The notes beneath the pieces were generated by a model, which saw only the letters and a list, made by a program, of their open reading frames with translations, was not told the DNA's origin and searched no databases. A DNA stretch of 64,000 nt from Bradyrhizobium sp. AZCC 1610. GTDB taxonomy: Bacteria; Pseudomonadota; Alphaproteobacteria; Rhizobiales; Xanthobacteraceae. The stretch is from assembly GCF_036924515.1 (NCBI RefSeq), contig NZ_JAZHRR010000001.1, positions 5,737,001 through 5,801,000 of the forward strand. Direction: 5' to 3'. Each line of letters starts with the position of its first letter. Position 1 is the first letter of the stretch. Shown here in pieces: positions 27,643 through 37,097 of this stretch. Both the position numbers and the translations under genes were made by a program.

Positions 27643-28905
27643 ATGCGTCGTGTCGTCGTTACGGGGTTGGGACTGGTATCACCGCTGGGTTGCGGCAGTG
27701 AGTTGACATGGTCCCGCCTGCTCGCGGCCCGTTCAGGGCTGGCTGCCCTTCCCGAATGGGCTGCTACCCTGCCCGCGCGGGTCGCTGGAATCGTGCCGGC
27801 AAAGGCCGACGATCCGGATGGCGGCTTCGATCCGGATCTGGTCGTGCCTCCCAAGGATCAGCGGAGGATGGATCGCTTCATCCTGTTCGCACTGGTCGCC
27901 ACGGCCGAGGCCATTGCACAAGCGGCATGGACTCCTTCCGACGCACACTCGCTTGAGCGCGCGGCGACCGTGATCGCATCGGGTATCGGAGGCTTTCCGG
28001 CAATCGTCGAGGCGGTTCGCACCACCGATCAGCGCGGGATCAGGCGCCTCTCACCCTTCACGGTGCCCTCCTTTCTCGCAAATCTCGCGGCCGGTCATAT
28101 TTCCATCCGCTACGGCTTCAAGGGTCCCATCGGTACGCCCGTTACCGCTTGCGCCGCGAGCGTGCAGGCGATCGGCGATGCCGCACGCCTCATTCGAACC
28201 GGCGAAGCGGACATCGCGATTTGCGGTGGCACGGAAGCCTGCATCGATCTTGTGAGCCTCGGCGGCTTCGCCGCCGCCCGGGCCCTTTCGACGGGCTTCA
28301 ACGAAACGCCAGCGCGCGCGTCCCGCCCCTTCGACCGCGACCGCGACGGCTTCGTCATGGGTGAAGGTGCCGGCATCCTCGTCATCGAAGAGTTGGAACA
28401 TGCGCTCCGCCGCGGCGCCCAACCGATCGCGGAAATCGCCGGCTACGGCACGACGGCTGACGCCTACCACATCACCTCAGGACCAGAGGACGGAGACGGC
28501 GCGCGTCGCGCGATGGAAGGCGCCTTGAGGCAGGCCGGGCTCAACCCCGGCGATATCCAGCATCTCAACGCCCATTCCACTTCGACGCCGGTTGGCGACG
28601 TTTCCGAACTTGAAGCGATCAAATCCGTGTTTGGCCGCGACGGCAAAATTGCCGTGAGCGCCACCAAATCGGCGACTGGTCATCTGCTCGGCGCAGCCGG
28701 GGGAGCGGAAGCGATCTTCACGATCCTCGCGTTACGCGACCAAGTCGCGCCGCCCACTCTCAATCTCGAAAATGGCGACGCGGCCGCGGAAGGCGTCGAC
28801 CTCGTCTCTCGTGAGGCCAGGCGCATGACGATAGAGCATGCGATTTCGAATGGATTCGGCTTCGGAGGCGTCAACGCCAGCGTCATCTTTCGACGTTGGC
28901 AATGA
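27643..28905 (+). CDS. fabF: Beta-ketoacyl-ACP synthase II (FabF-type)
   Basis: A 420-residue condensing enzyme. The catalytic triad is complete: Cys170 in VTACAASVQAI, His311 in NAHSTSTPVGD and His347 in KSATGHLLGAAGG. The N-terminus RRVVVTGLGLVSPLG is typical. FabF extends acyl-ACP with malonyl-ACP. Most genomes keep fabF beside acpP and fabG; here no ACP or reductase gene is near. Instead the gene follows a maleylacetate-reductase-like dehydrogenase. It is therefore probably an extra copy used in a specialised pathway or acquired with the island. The symbol reflects family membership rather than proven housekeeping function. Confidence 0.9.
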   Translation: MRRVVVTGLGLVSPLGCGSELTWSRLLAARSGLAALPEWAATLPARVAGIVPAKADDPDGGFDPDLVVPPKDQRRMDRFILFALVATAEAIAQAAWTPSDAHSLERAATVIASGIGGFPAIVEAVRTTDQRGIRRLSPFTVPSFLANLAAGHISIRYGFKGPIGTPVTACAASVQAIGDAARLIRTGEADIAICGGTEACIDLVSLGGFAAARALSTGFNETPARASRPFDRDRDGFVMGEGAGILVIEELEHALRRGAQPIAEIAGYGTTADAYHITSGPEDGDGARRAMEGALRQAGLNPGDIQHLNAHSTSTPVGDVSELEAIKSVFGRDGKIAVSATKSATGHLLGAAGGAEAIFTILALRDQVAPPTLNLENGDAAAEGVDLVSREARRMTIEHAISNGFGFGGVNASVIFRRWQ

Positions 28906-29162
28906 CATCCTCCCGGCGAGCGGTATCTTCCCCAAAGAACTGATCAATCAAGCACGGCTGGGGGCCGTGCGGCTTGGGCGAAACGAGGCGCTACCCTGCG
29001 GCTTGTGAAGAAGCGCCGCTGAGTCCCCTGCAGGATCGAGAACCATACTTCGACCAGGTTGAATCAGGACGGGCTTTCGGTGTGAAATGAAATTTCACAT
29101 TGGAGTGGGCCTTGAGCCGCTCTTTGTTTCTCTTGTGGGTGTTGAGCGTATTGCGTTCCACC
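28906..29162. other. Convergent intergenic region with two inverted repeats
   Basis: The 257 bases lie between the ketosynthase and the ABC permease, which converge. One hairpin (GCACGGC and GCCGTGC, 28952-28970) lacks a T tail. A second perfect repeat, TGTGAAAT-GAA-ATTTCACA, is at 29082-29100. No coding region is supported. The hairpins may stop transcription weakly, or the second may be an operator left from a lost promoter. Confidence 0.5.
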
Positions 29163-30007
29163 TCATGCCTGAGTTTCAAATTGCTGCTGCCATCGCAGCA
29201 AGTAAGACTGAAGCAAACGTACGATGTAGGCGAGCACCATGCCGACTACCATCATCACGAAGATGGCAACCATCATCTCACTCGCGTTGGCGCGGGCCTC
29301 CGCTTCAATGATGAGTTTTCCAAGCCCGCGTTCCGCGCCGATGAACTCGCCAACGATGACCCCTATGAGCGCAAAGGAGACCGCCGGCATCAACGAAGCG
29401 AATACCCAGGCGAGCGCCGAGGGCACGACCACCGTCCTCAGGATCGCCCATTCGCTGGCGCCGAGCAGACGGGCAGCGGCGATCTGATCACGGTCGACCG
29501 CCCGAGTGCCCTCGAAGGTATTGAAGAACACCACGAAGAACACAACGATCCAGGCTGTCGCAATTTTCGACATGTCGCCGAGTCCGAACATCAGGATGAT
29601 CAGAGGCACTACGGCGATGCGAGGAATCGAGTTCAGCGCAACGATATAGGGCCCGAAAATCCGAGCCAGGAGATCGGACCGACCGAGAATCAGCCCCGCT
29701 GCGATGCCCGAAGCCGAACCGAACAGGAACCCCCACCAGGTGTTCTTCAGCGTCACCAGCGTGGCGAACCAGAGATTGTTCGGATCGGCGCCAACGCAGG
29801 CCATAAAACTTTCACCCGGGCGCAGGCATCCGAGTTTGAGAAAACTGGCCCAGATCGCCGACGGTTTTGCGATGAAATAGGGATCGAGGATCTTTGGCAC
29901 CCAGGCCCTCGGCAGCAGCGCCTTGCTCCAGTCAAAGCCCCATTGCCAGACGACGAGCAGCAAGGCCAGGATTGCGAGCTGCCAGAACAGGATGAGGACA
30001 CGGCGAT

Positions 30008-30011
<4 letters not shown>
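29163..30011 (-). CDS. ABC transporter permease, nitrate/sulfonate/taurine (NitT/TauT) type
   Basis: A 282-residue membrane protein with about six helices. It carries the EAA loop that contacts the ATPase (AARLLGASEWAILRTVVVPSALAWVFASL), with the preceding GPYIVALNSIPRIAVVPLIILMFGLGDMSKI typical of SsuC/TauC-like permeases. It starts four bases inside the ATPase gene's end, so the two are translationally coupled. With the ATPase at 30008 and the binding protein at 30859 it forms a complete importer. The family takes up sulfonates, nitrate, pyrimidine precursors or aromatic acids, including phthalate; which of these applies here is not shown by the sequence. Confidence 0.92.
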
Positions 30012-30858
<847 letters not shown>

Positions 30859-30862
<4 letters not shown>

Positions 30863-31905
30863 TTGTATTTCGCCTGAGCCGCGTCGAGAAAGCTCATGTC
30901 GACGATATCCTGATATTTCGTCTCGGGGATATCCGTGCCCTTGCGATACCAGGGCTTTGCGCCGCGATCATAGGACGCCTGATCGATCCGGCCGTCATAG
31001 ACCCAGGTCGATTTGTCGAAGCCGAGCTCGGCCTTCACCGCGACCGGGTCGATGCCCGCGAAATATTTGTCCGCGACCAGAGCATGGACCTCGTCCAGCG
31101 GTGTCGTTTTCACCCAGCGCATCGCGCGGTAGATGGCGTTGACGACACCCTGCACGGTCGCCTTGTCCTGATCGATGGTGTCCTGCAGCGCGTAGATGAC
31201 GAGCACGGGCAAGGTGCCGCCGAAATCCTTCTCGAAGACACCCGGCTCAGCGGTGTTGTAGATGGCCTTGCCGAAACCTCTCGTCTCGGTCTCGACGATC
31301 CAGCTCGGGGCCGCCATGATGGCGTCGAACTGCCTGGTCTCGAGCGAAGGAAACATGGTGGCCGACCCGCCGCCGGCCACCCAGTTCACCTTGTCGGCGA
31401 GCCCGCGCGCCTCGAAGACATAGGTGCCGTATACCCAAGTGCCGGATCCGATCGCCGTTGCCGCGACAATGGGCTTGGCGCCGTCCGGCCGCTTATAGGC
31501 GGCGAGTTTTTCGATTGAAGTAATGCCGGCATCGTACAGATCCTTGCGCACCACAACACTGGCATAGGACGCGACCGCTTCGGTCGCGAGCAATATCTTG
31601 CACGGCTTGCCGCGCGCGGTGAGCTGCAGCGGATGGCTGGCATCGCCATGCGCGAACATCACCTGTCCGGCCGCGAGCGTCTGACGGCCGAACGTGCCGG
31701 CGTTGCCGGTCAACAGCTTCAGTGTGACGCCCTCTTCCCTGAAGTAACCTTTCAAGTCCGCGACCATACTGATGGCGTAGATTGGGCTGACCGGCCCGAA
31801 CGCGAGAGTGGCCAGCCTGGCTTCGGCGTGCGAGATTCGAGGCAGAAGGGGCGTTGCGGCCAAAGCTGCCCCCGTCATGATGGCATGGCGGCGTGTAACG
31901 AGCAT
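30859..31905 (-). CDS. ABC transporter substrate-binding protein, NMT1/SsuA-like
   Basis: A 348-residue protein with an N-terminal export signal (RRHAIMTGAALAATPLLPRISHA) that includes a twin arginine and resembles a Tat signal. The mature part starts LATLAFGPVSPIYAISMVADLKGYFREEGVTLKLLTGNAG, the usual opening of the NMT1/TauA-like binding family. It binds the solute in the periplasm for the permease and ATPase encoded downstream. AGGAGGAA lies just before the ATG. The upstream neighbours are a CoA-transferase and an HMG-CoA-lyase-like enzyme on the same strand, so the transported compound may feed CoA-ester breakdown. Ligand unknown. Confidence 0.92.
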
Positions 31906-31954
31906 GCATTCCTCCTGATAGTTTATTTTTTAGCGGACCTGGGTACCCGGAATT

Positions 31955-33172
31955 TCATCCCGTCGTCATTGCGATGGCGCCTGACCGCGCCAGCTTTGCA
32001 ATGTCGATCGAGGAGAAGCCGAGCTCATTCAGTACATCCTGGGAGTGCTGACCGATCTGCGGCGGATCACTCCGATTCTGCAGCCGCTGGCCATCCATAG
32101 ATATGGGCAACAATGGTGTTCTGGCGCTACGACCATCCGGAAGGCGAATGTCGGCGAGTCCGCCCGAAGCGTTCAGATGCTGATCGGCGAAGAGATCGCC
32201 AGGCGTGTTCACAGGTGCGTAAGGCAGACCCAGCTTCTCAAGCACAGCGGACAGTTCGGCCTTAGCCCATTGCTTGAAGATGCTTGCGATCTCCGGAATG
32301 AGCCAGCCGCGGCAGTCAACGCGATCTTGTCCCGAGGCGAAGCGCGGATCACTCAGCCAAATCTCCCGGTCGAACGCGCGGCAAAAGGCCTGCCATTGCT
32401 CCTCGCCCACGATGGTGACGAAGAGCTTCGAGCCATCCTTGGTGTCGAACAGGTCGTAAACCGGCCACGGACTGTCCTTGACGGAATAGGGGACCGACGG
32501 CTGGCCTGTGACGGTTTCGTACATCATCGCTTGCGCCATCAGGAACACATTGTTCTCGTAAAGTGCGCTCTGGATGTAGCGGCCGCGGCCGGTACGTTGC
32601 CTTTCGGCGAGCGCTGCCTGAATGGCGATCACGCCGAACATGCCGCCCATGATGTCGTTGACCGATGCGCCGGCGCGCATCGGCCGATCAGGCAAACCGG
32701 TCATGTAGGCGAGGCCGCCCATCATCTGCACTACCTCGTCGAGGGCGAGGCGATTCTCATAGGGACCCGGCAGGTAACCCTTCAGCGAGCAATAGATGAC
32801 ATGCGGCGCGAAGCTCGCGACCGAGTCGTAGTCGAGCCCGGTACGCTTGAGCAGACCCGGCCGGAAGTTTTCTATCATCACGTCGCTTTTTTCGATCAGG
32901 CGGCGTGCGACCGCCTGGCCGTCCGTTGAGCTGGTGTCGATCGCCACGCTGCGCTTATTGCGGCAATAGGTCGCGAAGAAGCCCGCCGCCGGTCCTTTGA
33001 AGTAACGGGTGCGATCGCCCTTGGGCGGCTCCACCTTCACGACGTCGGCGCCGAGGTCGGCGAGGATGAGCCCGCAGGTGGGACCCATCACCATCTGGCT
33101 GAACTCCACGACGCGCAGACCCGCGAGCGGGCGCAGATCATTGGTACGCCCGGTTGCGCACTGGTCCGCCAT
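31955..33172 (-). CDS. CaiB/BaiF family (class III) CoA-transferase
   Basis: About 405 residues from the ATG at 33172; the longer frame up to 33379 overlaps the lyase gene and is not real. Features are LAGLRVVEFSQMVMGPTCGLILADLGADVVKVEPP, GFFATYCRNKRSVAIDTSS, VMIENFRPGLLKRTGL and LALDEVVQMMGGLAYMTGLPDRPMR, where the aspartate in LDEVVQ is at the position of the catalytic acid. It would form a CoA ester of a dicarboxylic or branched acid. The stop of the lyase gene and this start are two bases apart, so the pair is coupled: CoA ester formation, then cleavage by the HMG-CoA-lyase-like enzyme. Confidence 0.92.
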   Translation of the reverse strand: MADQCATGRTNDLRPLAGLRVVEFSQMVMGPTCGLILADLGADVVKVEPPKGDRTRYFKGPAAGFFATYCRNKRSVAIDTSSTDGQAVARRLIEKSDVMIENFRPGLLKRTGLDYDSVASFAPHVIYCSLKGYLPGPYENRLALDEVVQMMGGLAYMTGLPDRPMRAGASVNDIMGGMFGVIAIQAALAERQRTGRGRYIQSALYENNVFLMAQAMMYETVTGQPSVPYSVKDSPWPVYDLFDTKDGSKLFVTIVGEEQWQAFCRAFDREIWLSDPRFASGQDRVDCRGWLIPEIASIFKQWAKAELSAVLEKLGLPYAPVNTPGDLFADQHLNASGGLADIRLPDGRSARTPLLPISMDGQRLQNRSDPPQIGQHSQDVLNELGFSSIDIAKLARSGAIAMTTG

Positions 33173-33174
33173 GC

Positions 33175-34113
33175 TCACGCGGCCCTCCGCAACGCCTTCG
33201 GAATTCCTGCCTCGTGCAGATGGCCTGTCAGATGCCTGGCCGGAATGTGCGCGCTGAGAATGGCGCGCGTCGCCATCAGCCGGTCGAGGTTGATTCCGGT
33301 CGAGAGGCCCATTTCTTCCAGCATGAAGACCAGATCCTCGGTCACGATATTGCCACGCGCTCCAGGCGCGAAAGGGCACCCGCCGAGACCGGACACCGCC
33401 GCATCGAAGCGGTGGATGCCGGCTTCAAGTCCGGCAACGACATTGGCGAGCCCCATGCCGAGGGTGTCATGCAGGTGCAGCCGCAAGCTCATTGCCACGC
33501 CGAGGTCGCTACGCACGCCCTGAACAATCTGCTTGATCAGGGGCGGCGTGGCATATCCGACGGTGTCGGCCAACCCGATCTCGTCGGCACCCGCCTCGGC
33601 ATAGGCCGCAGCCAATCGGCGGACCGCGCCCTCTCCGATGCGCCCCTCCAGTGAGCAGCCGAAGGCCGTCGAAATACCGCCGACGAGGTGCGGGCGATTG
33701 CCGACCGGCCTGGCGTCGATCGCGGCACGCACGGCGCGGAATCCTTCCAGCTGCTCGCCGATGGTGCGACGAACATTGGCCTGGTTGTGAGTCTCGCTCG
33801 CCGAGATAACGAAATAGATGGCGTCGACGCCGGCGGCAATGGCGCGCTCGGCGCCTTTGAAATTAGGCACCAACGCGCCGATGGTGGCGGCTTCCTTGCG
33901 CGCGAGCGCATGCGCCATGACGATTTCGACATCGGCAAATTGCGGAACCACCTTCGGCGGCACGAAGGAGCCCGCGTCGATCTCGCGCACCCCCGCCGCG
34001 ACGATGGCGTCGATCAGCGCGCATTTCGCCTCGGTGGGAAGGAAGATATCGAGGTTCTGCAGGCCGTCACGCGGACCAGCCTCGCAAATATGGACGTCCG
34101 GCGCGTTCGCCAT
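33175..34113 (-). CDS. Hydroxymethylglutaryl-CoA lyase-like enzyme
   Basis: A 312-residue TIM-barrel protein started at the ATG at 34113 with GGGAGGG upstream. The HMGL-like signature is complete: VHICEAGPRDGLQN with the catalytic arginine and metal-binding aspartate, HLHDTLGMGLANV with the metal histidines, and SGLGGCPFAPGARGN with the active-site cysteine. Such enzymes cleave HMG-CoA or a similar 3-hydroxy-3-methylacyl-CoA to acetyl-CoA and a keto acid. It heads the operon that continues with the CoA-transferase, a pattern seen in itaconate/citramalate-like and branched-acid routes. A 28-bp near-palindrome at 34136-34163 separates it from the divergent GntR regulator. Confidence 0.92.
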   Translation of the reverse strand: MANAPDVHICEAGPRDGLQNLDIFLPTEAKCALIDAIVAAGVREIDAGSFVPPKVVPQFADVEIVMAHALARKEAATIGALVPNFKGAERAIAAGVDAIYFVISASETHNQANVRRTIGEQLEGFRAVRAAIDARPVGNRPHLVGGISTAFGCSLEGRIGEGAVRRLAAAYAEAGADEIGLADTVGYATPPLIKQIVQGVRSDLGVAMSLRLHLHDTLGMGLANVVAGLEAGIHRFDAAVSGLGGCPFAPGARGNIVTEDLVFMLEEMGLSTGINLDRLMATRAILSAHIPARHLTGHLHEAGIPKALRRAA

Positions 34114-34135
34114 CGCTTCGACCCTCCCAGAGGGA

Positions 34136-34163
34136 ATTGTTATTTCTTGCAACAAAGAACAAT
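34136..34163. promoter_or_regulatory. 28-bp near-perfect palindrome, probable GntR operator
   Basis: The two 14-base halves match as inverted repeats at 12 of 14 positions, with outer arms ATTGTT and AACAAT and the centre TTGCAA. It sits between the lyase start (34113) and the GntR regulator, and would overlap both promoters. Confidence 0.7.
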
Positions 34164-34200
34164 CTATGAAACGCTCTGTCAAGTCCAAACATCACGGTGT

Positions 34201-35130
34201 GTGCTCGTGCCGACGCTCGACAATCCCAAAAATCGGTCCGTCAGGAATGGCGGTGCCCGGTCAACTTCAGGCCGTGCCGAGCTCACGGCACACCGCATTC
34301 TGGAAGTGGCACGGCGGGAGGGAATGCAGCCGGGCGACCGGCTGATCGAGCAGCGCCTGGCGGATGAACTCGATCTCTCGCGCGGGCCGATCAGGTTGGG
34401 CCTGCGAGCACTTGCGACCGCCGGGCTGGCGAAGAGCGAGCCCAATTGCGGCTTCGTCCTCGCCAAGGACACGCGCAGCGTGGCGGCAGAGTCGGCGCTT
34501 GCGACGTTCAGGCACGGCGACGAGGCGTATGCCGCGATCGCTGTGGATCGCCTCGGCAACCGCCTGCCGGCGAACGTCACCGAATCCGAACTGATGCGTC
34601 GCTACGGGCTGAGCCGGCCGGAACTGCAGCGCCTGCTCGACCGCACGGCCGCGGAAGGCTGGATGGAGCGAATGCCGGGCTACGGTTGGCGCTTCGCCGA
34701 AATGTTGTCGAGTCCGGAAGCCTATGAACAGAGCCTCGCTTTCCGCGCCGTTATCGAGCCAGCCGCGATAACGCAGCCGGGCTATCGCCTCTCCTCGGGC
34801 ACCATCGAGCGGCTGCGTCAGCGCCACCTTCGGATTCTCGGAGGCGAATTCGAGCAAATGTCGCTCAGCGAGGTGTTCCAGTCAGGTTGCGAATTTCACG
34901 AAGAGATCATGCGCGGCACCGATAATTCGTTCTTCCTCGAAGCGCTCAAACGCGTGAACTCAATACGTCGCCTGTTCGCTTACGGTACATTTGCCGATAG
35001 ACCGGGAGTACGGCGCCACATCAAAGATCATCTTCGCATGCTCGACCTGCTCGAAGCCGGACGCAACGCCGATGCCGCAAAGCTGATGATGCGTCACCTG
35101 CGACATTCGCCGCTCACGAGCGGTGGGTGA
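34201..35130 (+). CDS. GntR-family transcriptional regulator (FadR/FCD-like)
   Basis: About 309 residues. The frame stays open far upstream over the lyase gene, but the natural start is a GTG at 34201 or 34207, just past the operator; neither has a strong ribosome-binding site, so the start is uncertain. The winged helix reads ELTAHRILEVARREGMQPGDRLIEQRLADELDLSRGPIRLGLRALATAGLA. A second winged-helix-like stretch (VTESELMRRYGLSRPELQRLLDRTAAEGW) follows around residues 100-150. The C-terminal helical domain ends with the FCD-like ERLRQRHLRIL, CEFHEEIMRG and HLRMLDLLEAGRNADAAKLMMRHL. It probably controls the divergent lyase/CoA-transferase genes. The possible double HTH is unusual for the family. 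Confidence 0.8.
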   Translation: MLVPTLDNPKNRSVRNGGARSTSGRAELTAHRILEVARREGMQPGDRLIEQRLADELDLSRGPIRLGLRALATAGLAKSEPNCGFVLAKDTRSVAAESALATFRHGDEAYAAIAVDRLGNRLPANVTESELMRRYGLSRPELQRLLDRTAAEGWMERMPGYGWRFAEMLSSPEAYEQSLAFRAVIEPAAITQPGYRLSSGTIERLRQRHLRILGGEFEQMSLSEVFQSGCEFHEEIMRGTDNSFFLEALKRVNSIRRLFAYGTFADRPGVRRHIKDHLRMLDLLEAGRNADAAKLMMRHLRHSPLTSGG

Positions 35131-35360
35131 AAGAGTCAGGTTTGGTACTCTAATAATCCGATCTCAATTATTTCCCCACCATTTATCGAGGAATCCTGAG
35201 ACCATCTCGATCTGCCCCAAGGTATTTAGCCCCATTCCAATGGAACCGATTCTTGCTTATGGCTTCCGAGCCGGAAGCCCGATGGGGCTCGTCGCTGTCC
35301 TCGAATAGCTGGGCAAACCCTATCGGCTGAGGGCTGCCGCACCGATCTCCCAATGCTCGA

Positions 35361-35658
35361 CCGCTTTCAAGCGGCAATGGGCGATAGGGTTTCAGTGGCG
35401 ACGGCGCCGACCGACATGGCAGAGACACTACAGGCCGAACGTCGGGCACCGGCGGAATTGTCACCAATTCCTTGCGATCGAAGCCGACCAGGGCCGCATC
35501 CACGATATCTTCAACCTCCATGACATTGGGCACCTTGCTGGCGTCGCCACCAGCTCGTTCGTAAATCTCGGTGCGTGGCCGTGGCCGCGTGCGGCCAAGC
35601 GGCGTGCGTAAACTGCGCCGATGCCGCTCGAGGCGCCGGTAACGAGTGCGGTCGTCAT
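35361..35658 (-). pseudogene. Short-chain dehydrogenase remnant with its middle deleted
   Basis: From an ATG at 35658 the frame reads TALVTGASSGIGAVYARRLAARGHG, the NAD-binding start of a short-chain dehydrogenase. After about 38 residues the frame breaks. In another frame it continues NVMEVEDIVDAALVGFDRKELVTIPPVPD, which resembles the last part of SDRs of the same kind. The NNAG, serine and YxxxK regions, roughly 170 residues, are gone. Sequence further left is not recognisable. The left border is approximate. It cannot encode an active enzyme. Confidence 0.7.
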
Positions 35659-35737
35659 GGATGTTGTCCTAATTGAGTTTCGAGTATCGGGATGCTCTGC
35701 CGGGGATCGATGATGACAAATCGTCGGAGCGGCGCGG

Positions 35738-36034
35738 TCAGCCGCGCGCCTTCAGATGAAGCATCGGGTGATGCTCATAGTGACCGGCGCCGTTCTTCAC
35801 GATGGGGTCTTCCGAGGTGATCGCCTTTATCTCTTGGTCATCGGCGATCTGATAGAGCGACACGCCATAACCGCCACTCGGGTCCATGACGGGGCCATGC
35901 GCGACGACCTGCCCCTTTTCGAGCAGGTCATCCAGGAACGCGCCGTGCTGCTTCATCCATGCTTTCTCATCGGCGGTCATGGTCGCGAGAAAATCAGCGC
36001 GCGGCGGAATGTACTTGCACAAATAGTACTTCAT
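35738..36034 (-). CDS. YciI-family protein
   Basis: A 98-residue protein of the ferredoxin-like YciI/DGPF group: MKYYLCKYIPPRADFLATMTADEKAWMKQHGAFLDDLLEKGQVVAHGPVMDPSGGYGVSLYQIADDQEIKAITSEDPIVK in outline. The histidine in KQHGAFL and the aspartate in VMDPSG are at the conserved positions thought to form the family's active site. The biochemical role of YciI proteins is mostly unknown. It follows the SDR at 36095 on the same strand with 60 bp between, so it is probably expressed with it under the TetR repressor at 37098. Confidence 0.85.
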   Translation of the reverse strand: MKYYLCKYIPPRADFLATMTADEKAWMKQHGAFLDDLLEKGQVVAHGPVMDPSGGYGVSLYQIADDQEIKAITSEDPIVKNGAGHYEHHPMLHLKARG

Positions 36035-36094
36035 GGGTCGCTCCTCGGTGAAAGAGACATGTCTGCTTGCTTGGCGATCGCTCGAGTAGCGCGA

Positions 36095-36928
36095 TCAATC
36101 GGCCACGCCCATCTGCTTGCGAAAACTCTTCTCGAAAGTCTTTTCAGGAACAAAGCGTCGCATCAGGCGGAGACGACCCGCCACCTTTCCGGGCGCGTAC
36201 CGAATGCTCGGCTCTTTTTCGGTGGCAGCCTGCACCACCTTGTCCGCCACGGCTTCCACGGGATCGCCGGCCGCGATGCCGTTGCGCCAAGTCGCGTTCA
36301 TGGCCGCGCGTCCCTTGTCGTAGACGCTCAGGATCCGGTCGGGCTTGGCGCCATTCTCTTCCAGCGCGGTGCGGGTGAAGACTGGCTCGACCAGTGAGAC
36401 ACGAATGCCGAATGTTCGCAGTTCGTGATCGAGCGATTCGGAATAGCCTTCGACGGCGTGCTTGGTGGCGTTGTAGAGCGCTGTATACGGTCCGGGCAGG
36501 AAGCCTGCCACCGAACTGATGTTGATGATCCGGCCCCGGCCCTGCTTGCGCATGATGGGCAGCACTTCAGTGGTGGTGCGAAGGATGCCGAAGACGTTGA
36601 TGTCGAACAGGCTCCGGGCTTGATCGAGAGATGATTCCTCGGCGGCGCCGATCAAGCTACGGCCGGCATTGTTCACGAGCACGTCGATCCGGCCTGCAAG
36701 CCCGACGACATCCTTGATCAGTTGCTTGACCGACTGATCATCGGTGACATCGCAGCGGAGCATATGAATGCCCTGCCGCACCTCGTCGGGCGCGGCCTGA
36801 CGACTAGTGCCGAACACCCGATATCCCGCGCGGATCAGGGCAATTCCGGCCGCAAGCCCGATGCCCCCGGAAGCGCCCGTGATCAGGGCGACCTTTTCGC
36901 CCGCTGTGCGTGATTGTGCCTGTGCCAT
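36095..36928 (-). CDS. Short-chain dehydrogenase/reductase (classical)
   Basis: A 277-residue classical SDR with all catalytic elements: TGASGGIG (residues 17-24), NNAG (86-89), Ser139 in INISS, and YNATK with Tyr152 and Lys156. It interconverts an alcohol and a carbonyl with NAD(P). The C-terminal extension (PGKVAGRLRLMRRFVPEKTFEKSFRKQMG) is basic and matches SDRs of the oxidoreductase group often annotated as acting on bulky substrates. It is divergent from a TetR gene at 37098, with two identical operator arms pairs at 36955-37003, so it is the probable repressor target. Confidence 0.92.
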   Translation of the reverse strand: MAQAQSRTAGEKVALITGASGGIGLAAGIALIRAGYRVFGTSRQAAPDEVRQGIHMLRCDVTDDQSVKQLIKDVVGLAGRIDVLVNNAGRSLIGAAEESSLDQARSLFDINVFGILRTTTEVLPIMRKQGRGRIINISSVAGFLPGPYTALYNATKHAVEGYSESLDHELRTFGIRVSLVEPVFTRTALEENGAKPDRILSVYDKGRAAMNATWRNGIAAGDPVEAVADKVVQAATEKEPSIRYAPGKVAGRLRLMRRFVPEKTFEKSFRKQMGVAD

Positions 36929-36954
36929 CTCGAATTCCCTTGTTAGCGCCGCTA

Positions 36955-36974
36955 ATGATTATGATCGTAATCAT
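36955..36974. promoter_or_regulatory. TetR operator copy 1 (ATGATTA-N6-TAATCAT)
   Basis: Perfect 7-bp inverted arms around six bases (TGATCG). It lies 27 bp before the SDR start at 36928. An identical pair of arms follows at 36984-37003, 29 bp further. Confidence 0.75.
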
Positions 36975-36983
36975 CGTCCATTT

Positions 36984-37003
36984 ATGATTATGTATGTAAT
37001 CAT
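36984..37003. promoter_or_regulatory. TetR operator copy 2 (ATGATTA-N6-TAATCAT)
   Basis: The arms are the same as in copy 1, around TGTATG. The 29-bp centre-to-centre distance is close to three helical turns, which suits cooperative binding of two repressor dimers on one DNA face. Confidence 0.75.
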
Positions 37004-37097
37004 TGTCAAGGGCCTTCCGGACGCCGGGTCCGAGCCCCGTCGAAAGAGGTCACGCCGGCGTTGTGTGTCGGCCGCCGCCATCGGAAGGAAAGGGCTC

